From positions 1-44,138 of the IMG/VR virus record IMGVR_UViG_3300022751_000021: a stretch of 44,138 nt of DNA; one strand, 5' to 3'. The stretch's first letter is position 1, and each line of letters starts with the position of its first letter. Below, one piece after another: positions 7,057 through 13,747 of the stretch. This stretch comes from a virus. The position numbers and the translations under genes were made by a program. The notes beneath the pieces were generated by a model. It made no database searches and was not told where the DNA came from. It saw nothing but the letters and a program-made list of their open reading frames with translations.

Positions 7057-7548
7057 TCAGCGAGTCATCGCGGCGTGCTGTGCGCGCTCCGCGGGCGATG
7101 GGGTCCACTGCACGTTGTTGTCGGCGCCGTAGGCCAGCAGCCATTCAATGAATCCGCTGGCGAGACGTGTGTTGAAGTTGCGCGACTGCTCGCCGACCAT
7201 CACGAAGCCGGGGTGGTTCAAGGCGGGCACGAGCTCGATGTCGCCGAAGCGAGCCCAATCGTTGCGAAACTGCGGGTCGTCCTTCGTCTCGTGCTTGAAG
7301 GCGTCGACCAGCACGCGCTTCCAGGAGATCGGCGGCAGTTCCTTGCCGAACAGGCGGCACTGCCTCGAGATGTCGTTCAGCATCGCGTGGTACTTCTCTT
7401 CCTGCAGCCGGCTCTTGGTGTCCTTGCGGCGCTTCAGGGTGAGCTCGATGGAGTGGCCTGCGACCAAGTCGTCGCGCACGTCGCTGGCGTACCAGGAGCG
7501 GACGACGGCCTTGTACTGGTCGGGGGTGGTGATGGTCATCGTCTTCAT
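7057..7548 (-). CDS. ninB: NinB-like recombination protein
   Basis: A 163 aa protein of the NinB (lambda Orf) family, a recombination mediator that binds single-stranded DNA and helps replace RecFOR. The diagnostic block is RRKDTKSRLQEEKYHAMLNDISRQ (about 39-62, quoted here only as a region), with the K-S-Q---KYHAML core, then W-RVLVDAFKHE and the C-terminal FIEWLLAYGAD. Start ATG at 7548 overlaps the stop of the preceding gene (ATGA). Belongs to the recombination block with the RuvC-like resolvase. Confidence 0.9.
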   Translation of the reverse strand: MKTMTITTPDQYKAVVRSWYASDVRDDLVAGHSIELTLKRRKDTKSRLQEEKYHAMLNDISRQCRLFGKELPPISWKRVLVDAFKHETKDDPQFRNDWARFGDIELVPALNHPGFVMVGEQSRNFNTRLASGFIEWLLAYGADNNVQWTPSPAERAQHAAMTR

Positions 7549-7727
7549 GCGCGAGCCTCGCCAAACAGATCACGCTGCCGAGCGTCAAAGGCTGGCGCAG
7601 CCGCATCCCGGCGCGCGCGGCGCGGCGCTGCACCGCCGACGGCAGCCGCGCACTTGGGGCCGAACGACATCCCGCCCCGCACCACCGGCGGGCGCAGCAG
7701 GATGCGATTGCAGCGGGCGCAGATCAC
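7545..7727 (-). CDS. Small zinc-binding protein, GTG start
   Basis: A 60 aa protein starting MICARCNRILLRPP and continuing GGMSFGPKCA, a pattern of small phage proteins that probably bind zinc through CARC and one or two later cysteines. The GTG at 7727 overlaps the stop of the 24-codon frame upstream (GTGA). The C-terminal half is basic (Arg/Ala rich) and ends RQRDLFGEARA. Unknown function. Confidence 0.75.
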   Translation of the reverse strand: MICARCNRILLRPPVVRGGMSFGPKCAAAVGGAAPRRARRDAAAPAFDARQRDLFGEARA

Positions 7728-7798
7728 GCGGCCTCCGCTGCCTGGATGGCCCTGGCGCGGACCTGGGGGGTGATTTGGCGGAAGGGGTGGCGGGTCAT
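7724..7798 (-). CDS. Very short 24-residue coding frame
   Basis: Reads MTRHPFRQITPQVRARAIQA plus four more residues. Its ATG overlaps the upstream stop (ATGA) and its stop overlaps the downstream GTG start (GTGA), so it exactly fills the space between two clear genes in the coupled chain. Basic and helical. Either a microprotein or a translational-coupling relay. Confidence 0.5.
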   Translation of the reverse strand: MTRHPFRQITPQVRARAIQAAEAA

Positions 7799-8007
7799 CG
7801 CGGCACCTGCCCATGGAAATAGGCCATCGGCAGCGCCACCAGGTCGGCCGCGTCGGCTTCACGCAGTGGCCCTAGCCACAACCCCTCGATCGCCCGTATG
7901 CTGGGCCGCGGGCCGCTGCTCAACGCGAGCACGCGCGTTCCGAAGTGGTCGTAGGCGTGACCCTGGCGAGCAACCGCGACCGGTTCACGTTCAATCGCTT
8001 GCGTCAT
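7795..8007 (-). CDS. Small phage protein of unknown function
   Basis: A 70 aa protein beginning MTQAIEREPVAVARQGHAYDHFGTRV and ending VALPMAYFHGQVPR (short excerpts). ATG at 8007 overlaps the preceding stop by four bases. It looks soluble with mixed alpha/beta character. Unrecognised. Confidence 0.7.
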   Translation of the reverse strand: MTQAIEREPVAVARQGHAYDHFGTRVLALSSGPRPSIRAIEGLWLGPLREADAADLVALPMAYFHGQVPR

Positions 8008-8252
8008 GTCGTGGCCTTCGCTTTCTTGATGCGCGCGGCGCAAGCCAGCACGTGCTGATGGCCGTCGCGCCAGGCATCGCCGAACACCAGCGAAAGGCGC
8101 TTGCGGTACGGCTTCGCATCGCCACCGTCCATGCCGCCCGCGTGAAACTCTGGGCTCTGTGCGAGCTCGCGGATGCCGCAGTCGACGCATCCTGCGGTGT
8201 AGAAGGGATGCGCAGGGCGATCGGCCGCAGCGGTGCAGTGGCGGCAGGTCAT
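8004..8252 (-). CDS. Small zinc-finger-like protein
   Basis: An 82 aa protein with CRHC at 3-6 and CVDC at about 22-25, followed by the ELAQSPEF and FGDAWRDGHQHV motifs. The paired CxxC knuckles suggest one zinc ion. Start at 8252 overlaps the resolvase stop (ATGA). Small zinc proteins beside RuvC-like resolvases are common in this type of phage, with unknown role. Confidence 0.75.
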   Translation of the reverse strand: MTCRHCTAAADRPAHPFYTAGCVDCGIRELAQSPEFHAGGMDGGDAKPYRKRLSLVFGDAWRDGHQHVLACAARIKKAKATT

Positions 8253-8746
8253 CCGTTCAGCTCCCGCACGCCGTAGTGGCCGATCAGGATTGCCTCTGAC
8301 CGGTTGTGGTCCTTCACGCGCGACACTGGGGCCGACGGGTAGAGCGCCATGCACTTGGTGCGCGATGCGTTCTTGTCGGTGCCAAGCCCGAAGGCTTTCT
8401 TCCAGTCGCGCGGATTGACGAAGTGAACGCTGCCGCGGCGCTGCAGCTGCGCCCGCAACACGCCGAAGGTGTCGAACTGGCTGGCGATGGTCTGCGCCGG
8501 CAGGCTCGGCATTGGGATCGGGCGCTCTATGAATATCTCGACGCCCTCGGTCGCCAGTTCGAAGCGCTCAGCCCAAGACTGCAGCAGCGCCATGAACTTG
8601 GCGTTGTCGAGCCAGCGCTTCATGCTGCCGCTGGCCGTGCCGTTGTCGCACGTGGGGAGGTCCTGGCAGTCAAGCAGGACGTTGCCCGGCTTCAGCAGAC
8701 TGATGGCGCCAGTGAGGCCTGGATCGCAGCCGATGTAGAGCGTCAT
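8249..8746 (-). CDS. RuvC-like Holliday junction resolvase
   Basis: A 165 aa protein with the RNase H fold of RuvC-type resolvases. The N-terminal GCDPGLTGA supplies the first catalytic Asp (about residue 8), FIERP the Glu on the fourth strand (about 74), and DHNRSEAILIGHYG the terminal acidic pair (about 146-158). It would resolve four-way junctions during recombination and trim branched DNA before packaging. It replaces the RusA or Rap resolvase found at this place in other lambdoid phages. Confidence 0.92.
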   Translation of the reverse strand: MTLYIGCDPGLTGAISLLKPGNVLLDCQDLPTCDNGTASGSMKRWLDNAKFMALLQSWAERFELATEGVEIFIERPIPMPSLPAQTIASQFDTFGVLRAQLQRRGSVHFVNPRDWKKAFGLGTDKNASRTKCMALYPSAPVSRVKDHNRSEAILIGHYGVRELNG

Positions 8747-8748
8747 AC

Positions 8749-9438
8749 TCAGCGCGCGTCCGTGTCGCTGTCCGGCAGATCGTCGCCGTCGCCGCCATCA
8801 GCAGTCGAAGAGAAGATGTCTTCGACGGTTGGTACCTTCTCCTTGTCGCCAGCGCCGGGGCCGAACACATCTTCAACGCTCAGAGGCTTCTCTTCCTCGA
8901 TCTGCTCAATGACGGGCGGGATGAGCGTGATCGTGATCAGGTCCTTTTCAAGGCCGACGATGTTGCCCAGCGTGTCGCGGTCCAGGCGGTCGCCGGTGTA
9001 CTGCGCTGTCCAGCCGAGCGTCACGGTTCCGCCCTCCTTCAGCACAGCGGCCAGGTTCTTCACTTTGCAGCAGTCGAACTCCATGTTGCTCAGGTCGTCG
9101 CCCAGGCCGTAGCTGATGCGCAGCGTGTAGCCGGCGAACAGGTCCTTCTTGCGCATCAGGCCGAACTTGCCGTCATTCAGCTTCGGGAAGCGGAGGTTCG
9201 GACGGATGGACTCGACGCCTTCGATGTGCTCCTGGCCTTCCTCGCCGGCGGCGTTGAAGAACATCGCTTCCAGGAAGCCTGGCTGAATCTCGGACAGCTT
9301 GGTATTCGGCACGTCGACCGACATGCACAGGTCAACCGCCTGCACATGCTGGTCGCCGTGGTTTTCCTTGCGTGGGTTGACCTTGGTCAGCAAGACGTCG
9401 GTAGGGGTGCGGAATGCGAACTCGGGCTTTGCGGTCAT
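8749..9438 (-). CDS. Conserved phage protein with acidic C-terminal tail
   Basis: A 229 aa protein with a globular, beta-rich first 170 residues (for example FRTPTDVLLTKVNPR, DVPNTKLSEIQPGF, LFAGYTLRISYG) and a low-complexity acidic tail ending GGDGDDLPDSDTDAR. Acidic tails of this kind are seen in single-stranded DNA-binding proteins, and the gene lies directly after the helicase. A DNA-binding or helicase-partner role is therefore possible, but the tail lacks the terminal hydrophobic tip of bacterial SSB. ATG at 9438. Confidence 0.75.
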   Translation of the reverse strand: MTAKPEFAFRTPTDVLLTKVNPRKENHGDQHVQAVDLCMSVDVPNTKLSEIQPGFLEAMFFNAAGEEGQEHIEGVESIRPNLRFPKLNDGKFGLMRKKDLFAGYTLRISYGLGDDLSNMEFDCCKVKNLAAVLKEGGTVTLGWTAQYTGDRLDRDTLGNIVGLEKDLITITLIPPVIEQIEEEKPLSVEDVFGPGAGDKEKVPTVEDIFSSTADGGDGDDLPDSDTDAR

Positions 9439-9461
9439 GTGGATCTCTAGTGGTTGAGGGG

Positions 9462-10436
9462 TCAGGATTCGTGGCCCATCCAGGGCGTTTCGTCTTCTTC
9501 GGGGGCGTTGATGAATTCCATGGGCGGCTCGGAAGCGCCGGGGAGAAACTGCTGGCTCTGAGGGTGGTACCAGAGCTTGATTTCGCCTTGCCAGCCCTCG
9601 CCGTTGCGCTGCTTGGCGACGTACAGCGTGGTGTCAGGGACGCTCTGGTCGCGAAGACCCTTGCGTTCCTTTTCCTCGTTGCGATGCACCAGGATCACGT
9701 TGTCCGGCTGGTCGGTGATCGAGCCCGATCCCTTCACGGCGCGCTTCGTCGGCTTGCCGTCGGACTTGTTCATGTGGTGCACGAGGTGGATGTGAATGTC
9801 CTCGTCGCGGGCAATCGCGGTGAGCTCGTCGACGAACTCCTTCTGGCCGTTGTAGTCGTCCTCGTCCTTGATGCACTTCGCCAAGTTGTCGATGACCATG
9901 TGGCCGATCCGCAGCTCCTGTGCGGCGTAGCGCGTGACAGCGCAGACCTGGCGCCACTGCACGGTGCCCTGCTGGTCGTACAGCCACAGCTTGCCGTCCG
10001 TCCAATTGGCGAAGTCGTCGTATCGCTCGAGCGTTGCGCGGCGCTCGGCGGGGTCGGACATGATTTGCTTGTCCTGCAGGCTGAAATGCGTCCACTGACG
10101 GCCCATGCGCTCGAGCGTCTTGGTGGGCTTCATTTCGAAGCTGGCGATGGCCACGCGCACGTCCTGTGCGCACAGCGACAGCGTCACCTGACCGGTGATC
10201 AGGCTCTTGCCGCTGCCGTTCTCGCCAGCCCAAACCGTCACCTCACCCGGGCGGAATTGGAGCGCTCCCCTGGTCTTGCCCCAGGGCATGTACTGGTGCC
10301 GGGATGCCTGCGGGTTGTTCACGCGGGCGATGAGGTCTCGCACGTAGATCGACGCAGGTTTGACACGCTGGCGGGCCTCCGTGGCCTGCATGTACTGCCG
10401 AAAATCGATGTCGGTATCGGCGAATGTTTCAGCCAT
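9462..10436 (-). CDS. DnaB-type replicative helicase, single RecA domain
   Basis: A 324 aa RecA-fold helicase of the DnaB/Twinkle group that would unwind DNA at the fork. Walker A is GENGSGKS at 71-78; an SFEMKP segment follows; Walker B is MVIDNLAKC; the HLVHHMNK motif is H3; VKGSGSITDQPDNVI is the arginine-finger and sensor region. It lacks the N-terminal domain of DnaB and any primase domain, so it probably uses host primase. The start at 10436 has AAGGAG 7 bases upstream. It overlaps the next upstream gene by 8 bases and partners the O-like initiator. Confidence 0.92.
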   Translation of the reverse strand: MAETFADTDIDFRQYMQATEARQRVKPASIYVRDLIARVNNPQASRHQYMPWGKTRGALQFRPGEVTVWAGENGSGKSLITGQVTLSLCAQDVRVAIASFEMKPTKTLERMGRQWTHFSLQDKQIMSDPAERRATLERYDDFANWTDGKLWLYDQQGTVQWRQVCAVTRYAAQELRIGHMVIDNLAKCIKDEDDYNGQKEFVDELTAIARDEDIHIHLVHHMNKSDGKPTKRAVKGSGSITDQPDNVILVHRNEEKERKGLRDQSVPDTTLYVAKQRNGEGWQGEIKLWYHPQSQQFLPGASEPPMEFINAPEEDETPWMGHES

Positions 10437-10791
10437 GCTGAAGCTCCTTCTGGGGTCTGGTAAAGCGGCCTTTTCCGTTGGCCTGAATGCCCACGACCAC
10501 GCGCGCACCGGCAGCGATCAGGGCGTCGAAAAGTCGGTCGAAACGGGTTGCACCTCGGTCACCGTGGACATGGCACGTCAGGCCCACCACACAGCGCAGG
10601 TCGAGCGCTTCGGGGATGTCGCTGGCCTCGATGCGAATGTGCGCAGCCAGGTGCTTGCTGACTGGTTCGCGGTGCATAGGCCATTCGCGGCCCGTGACCC
10701 GGGCGTACTCGTCGTCGCTGTCCGATACCCAAACGCCGGACGGCGTGACACCGGTCTTGCGCAGGGCGATGAGAGCCAAGTCGCCGGTCAT
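10429..10791 (-). CDS. Unknown protein between initiator and helicase
   Basis: A 120 aa protein. A central CVVGLTCHVHGDRGATRFDRLFDALIAAGA block (region about 72-101) suggests an alpha/beta fold. The start at 10791 overlaps the initiator stop (ATGA) and the end overlaps the helicase start. Its place between initiator and helicase is that of a helicase loader (lambda P), but it is shorter and no loader motif is visible, so no function is assigned. Confidence 0.75.
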   Translation of the reverse strand: MTGDLALIALRKTGVTPSGVWVSDSDDEYARVTGREWPMHREPVSKHLAAHIRIEASDIPEALDLRCVVGLTCHVHGDRGATRFDRLFDALIAAGARVVVGIQANGKGRFTRPQKELQHG

Positions 10792-11594
10792 ATGCTGTTC
10801 ACGTGGCCAGTGTTCAGCAGGTCTTCGGAGGCCTCTGCGCCCTCCCAGCGTCGCTGGTTCAGGTACACCAGCGGGGCTTCGATGAATTGCCCGCCTTGCT
10901 TGCACCAATCCTCACTGGCCTTCTTCGTTTCGACGTGCGCCAGCACCTCGTCGGCAACGCCCTCGGCTCGCGCTTTTCGCCATGCCTCCAGGCATTTCCC
11001 GCGGGCTTCCTTGCGGATGCTCTTCGGCCATGCAGCCCAAAATCGGTCGAAGCCCGGAAACGACATCGACTCCCCCGATGGGGGTTGGGGGGTATCTGTC
11101 GAAGCTGAAGAAGAAGAAGAAGAAGAAGGGGGGGGTTCTTCGAAGCCTAGAAGGGGGGTTTCTAAACCCCCCTTAGTCTTATCAACAAAACCCCCCTTGT
11201 CTGTTGGTGGCCTACCCCCTTTGATGCCCGACTTCGCACCCTTCGCGCCGTGGTCGGCACCAGCAGTTCCGCCGCTTGCACGCGCGTTGCGGACTCGCTC
11301 GTCTTCGACCATGCGTTTGGAGAACAACACCCCTTCGGGCGTGCGCTTCACCACGCCAGCCTCTTCAAGCTCAAGAATCAGAGCCTCGGCTTCCTTAGCT
11401 GACAGGCCGACCTGGCGACCCAGTTGGGCTGCATTCATGCCCTTGCCGTTCACTGTCAGGTGCCCGTACGGCTCGCACTCGTGCGCGACGCACATGGCGT
11501 TGATCCACAAGCCTTGTGCCGCCATGGAGCACGACTGCAACTCAACGTCCTTGCGCCAGTCGGCGGGGTAAAACTGGAATGCGGGACGCTTCAC
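10788..11594 (-). CDS. Phage replication initiator, O-like
   Basis: A 268 aa protein. The N-terminal domain (FQFYPADWRKDVELQSCS, then GLWINAMCVAHE) is the winged-helix start of many phage replication proteins, followed by a Q-G-QVGLSAKEAEALI-ELE-AGVV helix-turn-helix and wing. A poly-serine linker (about 152-165) joins a C-terminal domain, FDRFWAAWPKSIRKEARGKCLEAW, of the DnaC/O-interaction type. The gene itself carries GC-tract repeats that may be the origin, as in lambda O. Start ATG at 11594 overlaps the preceding stop. Modular initiator role is a confident inference. Confidence 0.85.
   Translation of the reverse strand: MKRPAFQFYPADWRKDVELQSCSMAAQGLWINAMCVAHECEPYGHLTVNGKGMNAAQLGRQVGLSAKEAEALILELEEAGVVKRTPEGVLFSKRMVEDERVRNARASGGTAGADHGAKGAKSGIKGGRPPTDKGGFVDKTKGGLETPLLGFEEPPPSSSSSSSASTDTPQPPSGESMSFPGFDRFWAAWPKSIRKEARGKCLEAWRKARAEGVADEVLAHVETKKASEDWCKQGGQFIEAPLVYLNQRRWEGAEASEDLLNTGHVNSI
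11080..11198. repeat. G/C-tract repeats inside initiator gene, candidate origin
   Basis: Plus-strand G tracts occur at 11080-11084, 11087-11092, 11128-11135 and 11153-11158, followed by C tracts at 11167-11172 and 11191-11196. The unit AAGGGGGGTTT forms a perfect 11-base inverted repeat at 11151-11174 with a 2-base centre, and its complement recurs at 11188-11198. A GAA triplet run lies between. Lambdoid origins lie inside the O gene in a low-complexity linker region, as here. Four close G tracts could also fold into a G-quadruplex. Confidence 0.45.
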
Positions 11595-11857
11595 GAAGCC
11601 TGTCCTCCACTTTGTGCAGCCGACCGCGCTTCAGCGCCCATGCGCTCGAAGTAGCAGCCGCAGTCGAGGCCAAGGGCTCGCTCCATGCGCGCAACCTGCT
11701 CAGGCGAGCGCTGACGCACTGCCTCGACCTCGGTGTTCAGCCAGTGGCGCATGCCCTCTTCGTCGCCGTTGGAATGGGCTTTCAGGAACTGCTTGCCGCA
11801 GTCGACGATATGCAGCTCGAGCTCTGCATCGGAAAGGGTGCGGGCGGCTTCGGTCAT
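11591..11857 (-). CDS. Small helical protein of unknown function
   Basis: An 88 aa helical protein (TEAARTLSDAELELHIVD at the start, a GLDCGCYFERMG motif with two cysteines near 64-74). It overlaps both neighbours by four bases. Not recognised. Confidence 0.7.
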   Translation of the reverse strand: MTEAARTLSDAELELHIVDCGKQFLKAHSNGDEEGMRHWLNTEVEAVRQRSPEQVARMERALGLDCGCYFERMGAEARSAAQSGGQAS

Positions 11858-12210
11858 CGGCCACCCCGGCGCAGTGCATCGCGGCGATCGGTTGAAGCCT
11901 GACCAGCTTCACGGCCTTCAATCTGGAGGCTCGTGCTCGTGGGCTTCACCAGGCCATTGGTGGTGTACAGCTTGGGCTGGCGGCCGTGCTTGATGCCCAC
12001 GGCGTTGGCCACGGTGACGAAAGGTGGACGGGCGGCAGCAGTCGGGTGCTTCCGGGCCTTGGTGGGCTTGCCAGACAGCTTGGCGAGGGCTTCGCGCTGC
12101 AGGCGGGCTTCCATGCTGCGGTCGCCAGGCTTTGGAACCATGGATGCGCCGATGACGCTGGGCGTGCCCCGCCAGAAGAAGGCGCTTGTAGGGGCTGCGG
12201 GCTTGTTCAT
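11854..12210 (-). CDS. Basic protein of unknown function
   Basis: A 118 aa strongly basic protein, rich in Lys, Arg, Pro and Thr, with KPTKARKHPTAAARPPFVTV in the middle and repeated RR near the end. Predicted largely disordered. Start overlaps the stop of the CII-like gene (ATGA). Possibly nucleic-acid binding by charge only; no family recognised. Confidence 0.65.
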   Translation of the reverse strand: MNKPAAPTSAFFWRGTPSVIGASMVPKPGDRSMEARLQREALAKLSGKPTKARKHPTAAARPPFVTVANAVGIKHGRQPKLYTTNGLVKPTSTSLQIEGREAGQASTDRRDALRRGGR

Positions 12211-12692
12211 CCGACTGCCCTCAGCGCCATGGGCTTGCCAGCCTCGTGCTTGGCATGGATCGACTGCTCTAGCTTCTGCAGAGACTCGCGTGCTTCGGCG
12301 ATCTCCTTGTCGAGCGCGGCCTTGTCGTTGTCTGAGATCACGCCATCTGCATCCGCGGCGATGGTTGCAGTCGCAACGTCCGACATTTCCTTGATGACGT
12401 CGGACATGCCGCGCTGCAGGTTGACCGGCGCATTCATTTCCAGCACAGGCAGACGGACGAAGCCGCCGCCGCTGGCTGCGATGGCGTTGACGAAGTCATG
12501 GCAGTGCTCAGACTTCGCCTCGATGCAAAGGTCGGACACCATGACCGAATCCAACAGCCCCAGCTTGAACTTCGCGTCGCCGCTCATTTCCTTGCGGAAC
12601 GTCTCTGGGTTCTTTCCGATGCGCAGAGAGATCACTTCAAGACCACCGGGGTAGTGCTTGACCATCAGGCGGATGGCGTCAGAGGGGTTCAT
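12207..12692 (-). CDS. CII-type phage regulatory protein (CP76/YmfL-like)
   Basis: A 161 aa protein whose N-terminal half (DAIRLMVKHYPGG, LRIGKNPETFRKEMSG, KLGLLDSVMV) matches the pattern of Phage_CP76/YmfL regulators, DNA-binding proteins placed where CII lies in lambdoid and P2-like phages. The C-terminal half is coiled-coil-like (SDNDKAALDKEIAEARESLQ). Start at 12692 follows AAGGA by about 12 bases. It would decide lysis versus lysogeny by activating or repressing early promoters; the exact target cannot be read here. Confidence 0.75.
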   Translation of the reverse strand: MNPSDAIRLMVKHYPGGLEVISLRIGKNPETFRKEMSGDAKFKLGLLDSVMVSDLCIEAKSEHCHDFVNAIAASGGGFVRLPVLEMNAPVNLQRGMSDVIKEMSDVATATIAADADGVISDNDKAALDKEIAEARESLQKLEQSIHAKHEAGKPMALRAVG

Positions 12693-12778
12693 ATCCGTGT
12701 CGTCCTTGTTTGGATGTTGTTGCGGTGCAGCAGACGAGGCCCAATGCACCCATGGAATCGAAAGTGGTCAGCAAGAAA

Positions 12779-12871
12779 TCAAGAAGGCAGGAGCTCGTCG
12801 CACGCTTCACAGAGATCGCCGTGGGTGAGCGTCTGCGCGCTCTTGCGGGTGGTGAAGGCGAGGCTGCGCAT
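12779..12871 (-). CDS. Possible 30-residue protein
   Basis: An ATG frame in the gap between the small membrane protein and the CII-like gene: MRSLAFTTRKSAQTLTHGDL, then CEACDELLPS. It has a CxxC pair and no clear ribosome binding site. The remaining 86 bases before the CII-like gene hold nothing recognisable. Listed with low confidence. Confidence 0.3.
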   Translation of the reverse strand: MRSLAFTTRKSAQTLTHGDLCEACDELLPS

Positions 12872-12886
12872 GGCTTGGGGGTGGAA

Positions 12887-13069
12887 TCAGGTCGACTCGC
12901 GCTTGAGCAGGTGGAGCACCACGAGCAAGGCGGGGATGAAGCAACCGGCACGGACATAGCTGCCGGTGGAAGCCAGGTAGAACGCGGCCCCAGCGGCGCC
13001 GACGAGGATGGTCACCAGCGTGAAGTCGTTGCCGACAACGAGGCGCTCTGTGATGAAGTCGAACTTCAT
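12887..13069 (-). CDS. Small membrane protein, two transmembrane segments
   Basis: A 60 aa protein with hydrophobic stretches at about 16-32 and 40-53, separated by GSYVRA, and a basic C terminus (LKREST). It starts 3 bases after the Cro-like stop, so it is among the first products of the leftward operon. Small early membrane proteins may affect superinfection or host physiology, but function is unknown. Confidence 0.65.
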   Translation of the reverse strand: MKFDFITERLVVGNDFTLVTILVGAAGAAFYLASTGSYVRAGCFIPALLVVLHLLKREST

Positions 13070-13072
13070 GAC

Positions 13073-13288
13073 CTAGACGCTCGCCTTGGCTTTCATGGCG
13101 GAAGCACGCGGGAACAGGTGCTTGTGCAGCGTCATCACCTTCGAGTAACCCGGATCGTTCTCCCGGTTTTTGATCCGAAGCACCGTGTCGTAGGTCATTC
13201 CCACTTCTTTGGCGAGCTTGGGCAGTTCGCCCTTGCGTCGCTCAAGCTCGGCGGACACTTCGGCTAGGGGATCGATATGTTTGGGCAT
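13073..13288 (-). CDS. Cro-like HTH regulator, leaderless transcript likely
   Basis: A 71 aa protein with a helix-turn-helix: ELPKLAKEVGMTYDTVLRIKNR at about 21-42 (as a region) contains the turn EVGM and recognition helix TYDTVLRI. It is the first gene of the leftward early operon and lies across the operators from the repressor, the position of Cro. The ATG begins 6 bases after the -10 hexamer, so transcription should start on or next to it; there is no room for a ribosome binding site. Expected to turn down the repressor and early promoters. Confidence 0.8.
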   Translation of the reverse strand: MPKHIDPLAEVSAELERRKGELPKLAKEVGMTYDTVLRIKNRENDPGYSKVMTLHKHLFPRASAMKAKASV

Positions 13289-13294
13289 TCCGCT

Positions 13295-13323
13295 ATCCTA
13301 GGCATAAATGCCTCGTCTAGCAA
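13295..13323 (-). promoter_or_regulatory. Leftward early promoter
   Basis: Minus strand: -35 TTGCTA (13318-13323), 17-base spacer, -10 TAGGAT (13295-13300). The first operator fills the spacer and the second ends at the -35, so a bound repressor would block polymerase. Drives the Cro-like gene and the whole leftward operon to Q. A weak rightward promoter for the repressor may overlap it (TTGGGC at 13281, CATAAA at 13303). Confidence 0.75.
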
Positions 13324-13336
13324 GACATATTTGCCT
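13300..13336. promoter_or_regulatory. Left operator pair
   Basis: Two 14-base sites: AGGCATAAATGCCT (13300-13313, half sites perfectly inverted) and AGACATATTTGCCT (13323-13336), centres 23 bp apart, just over two helical turns. Identical half sites occur at the right operator pair 1.5 kb away in mirror order. Most likely bound by the repressor at 13361 and by the Cro-like protein. Confidence 0.8.
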
Positions 13337-13360
13337 GGGTTTTCGCGAGACGATTACGGG

Positions 13361-13747
13361 GTGAGCACAAACCCTGCACCAAGCCCTGCTGCTGCCGTTT
13401 TGGCGGCCAATCTGAAGGCGCTGATGGAGAATCACGCCACGCTCGACTCGCAAGCCAAACTCGGAGCGCGAGCCAAGATCAACCAGAAAACGGTCAGCCG
13501 ATACTTAGCAGGCACGCACGAAGCCACGATCGGAAACGTCCACATGCTGGCCAAGGCGTTCGAGCTCGAGACATGGCAACTGCTAACTCCAAACCTTGAC
13601 CCAAAGAAACCGCCGACACTCGCGTTTCAGACCGAGGCCGAATTGCGTGAGTTCTACAAGAACTTAGGCAAGACCAAAGAGGCCATTGACGGTGTCCTTC
13701 GCCGCGACGGCGGCACGGCCATTCCCAGCATCAAGGAAAAATCGTGA
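13361..13747 (+). CDS. Prophage repressor (CI-like, no peptidase domain)
   Basis: A 128 aa XRE-type DNA-binding protein: LAANLKALMENHATLDS, then QAKLGARAKINQKTVSRYLAGTHEATIGNVHMLAKAFEL is a classical five-helix HTH (about 12-65). The C-terminal part (AELREFYKNLGKTKEAIDGVL) is helical and probably dimerises. There is no LexA-like Ser-Lys peptidase, so RecA-mediated self-cleavage is not expected and induction must use another route, perhaps the second regulator. GTG at 13361 chosen because the HTH starts just after it; upstream codons cover the operators. Coupled to the lipoprotein gene. Confidence 0.82.
   Translation: MSTNPAPSPAAAVLAANLKALMENHATLDSQAKLGARAKINQKTVSRYLAGTHEATIGNVHMLAKAFELETWQLLTPNLDPKKPPTLAFQTEAELREFYKNLGKTKEAIDGVLRRDGGTAIPSIKEKS

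Noticed and set aside
12710-13267. A 185-codon plus-strand open frame near the CII-like gene
   Set aside because: Antisense to the Cro-like and small membrane protein genes; its codon pattern follows the opposite strand.
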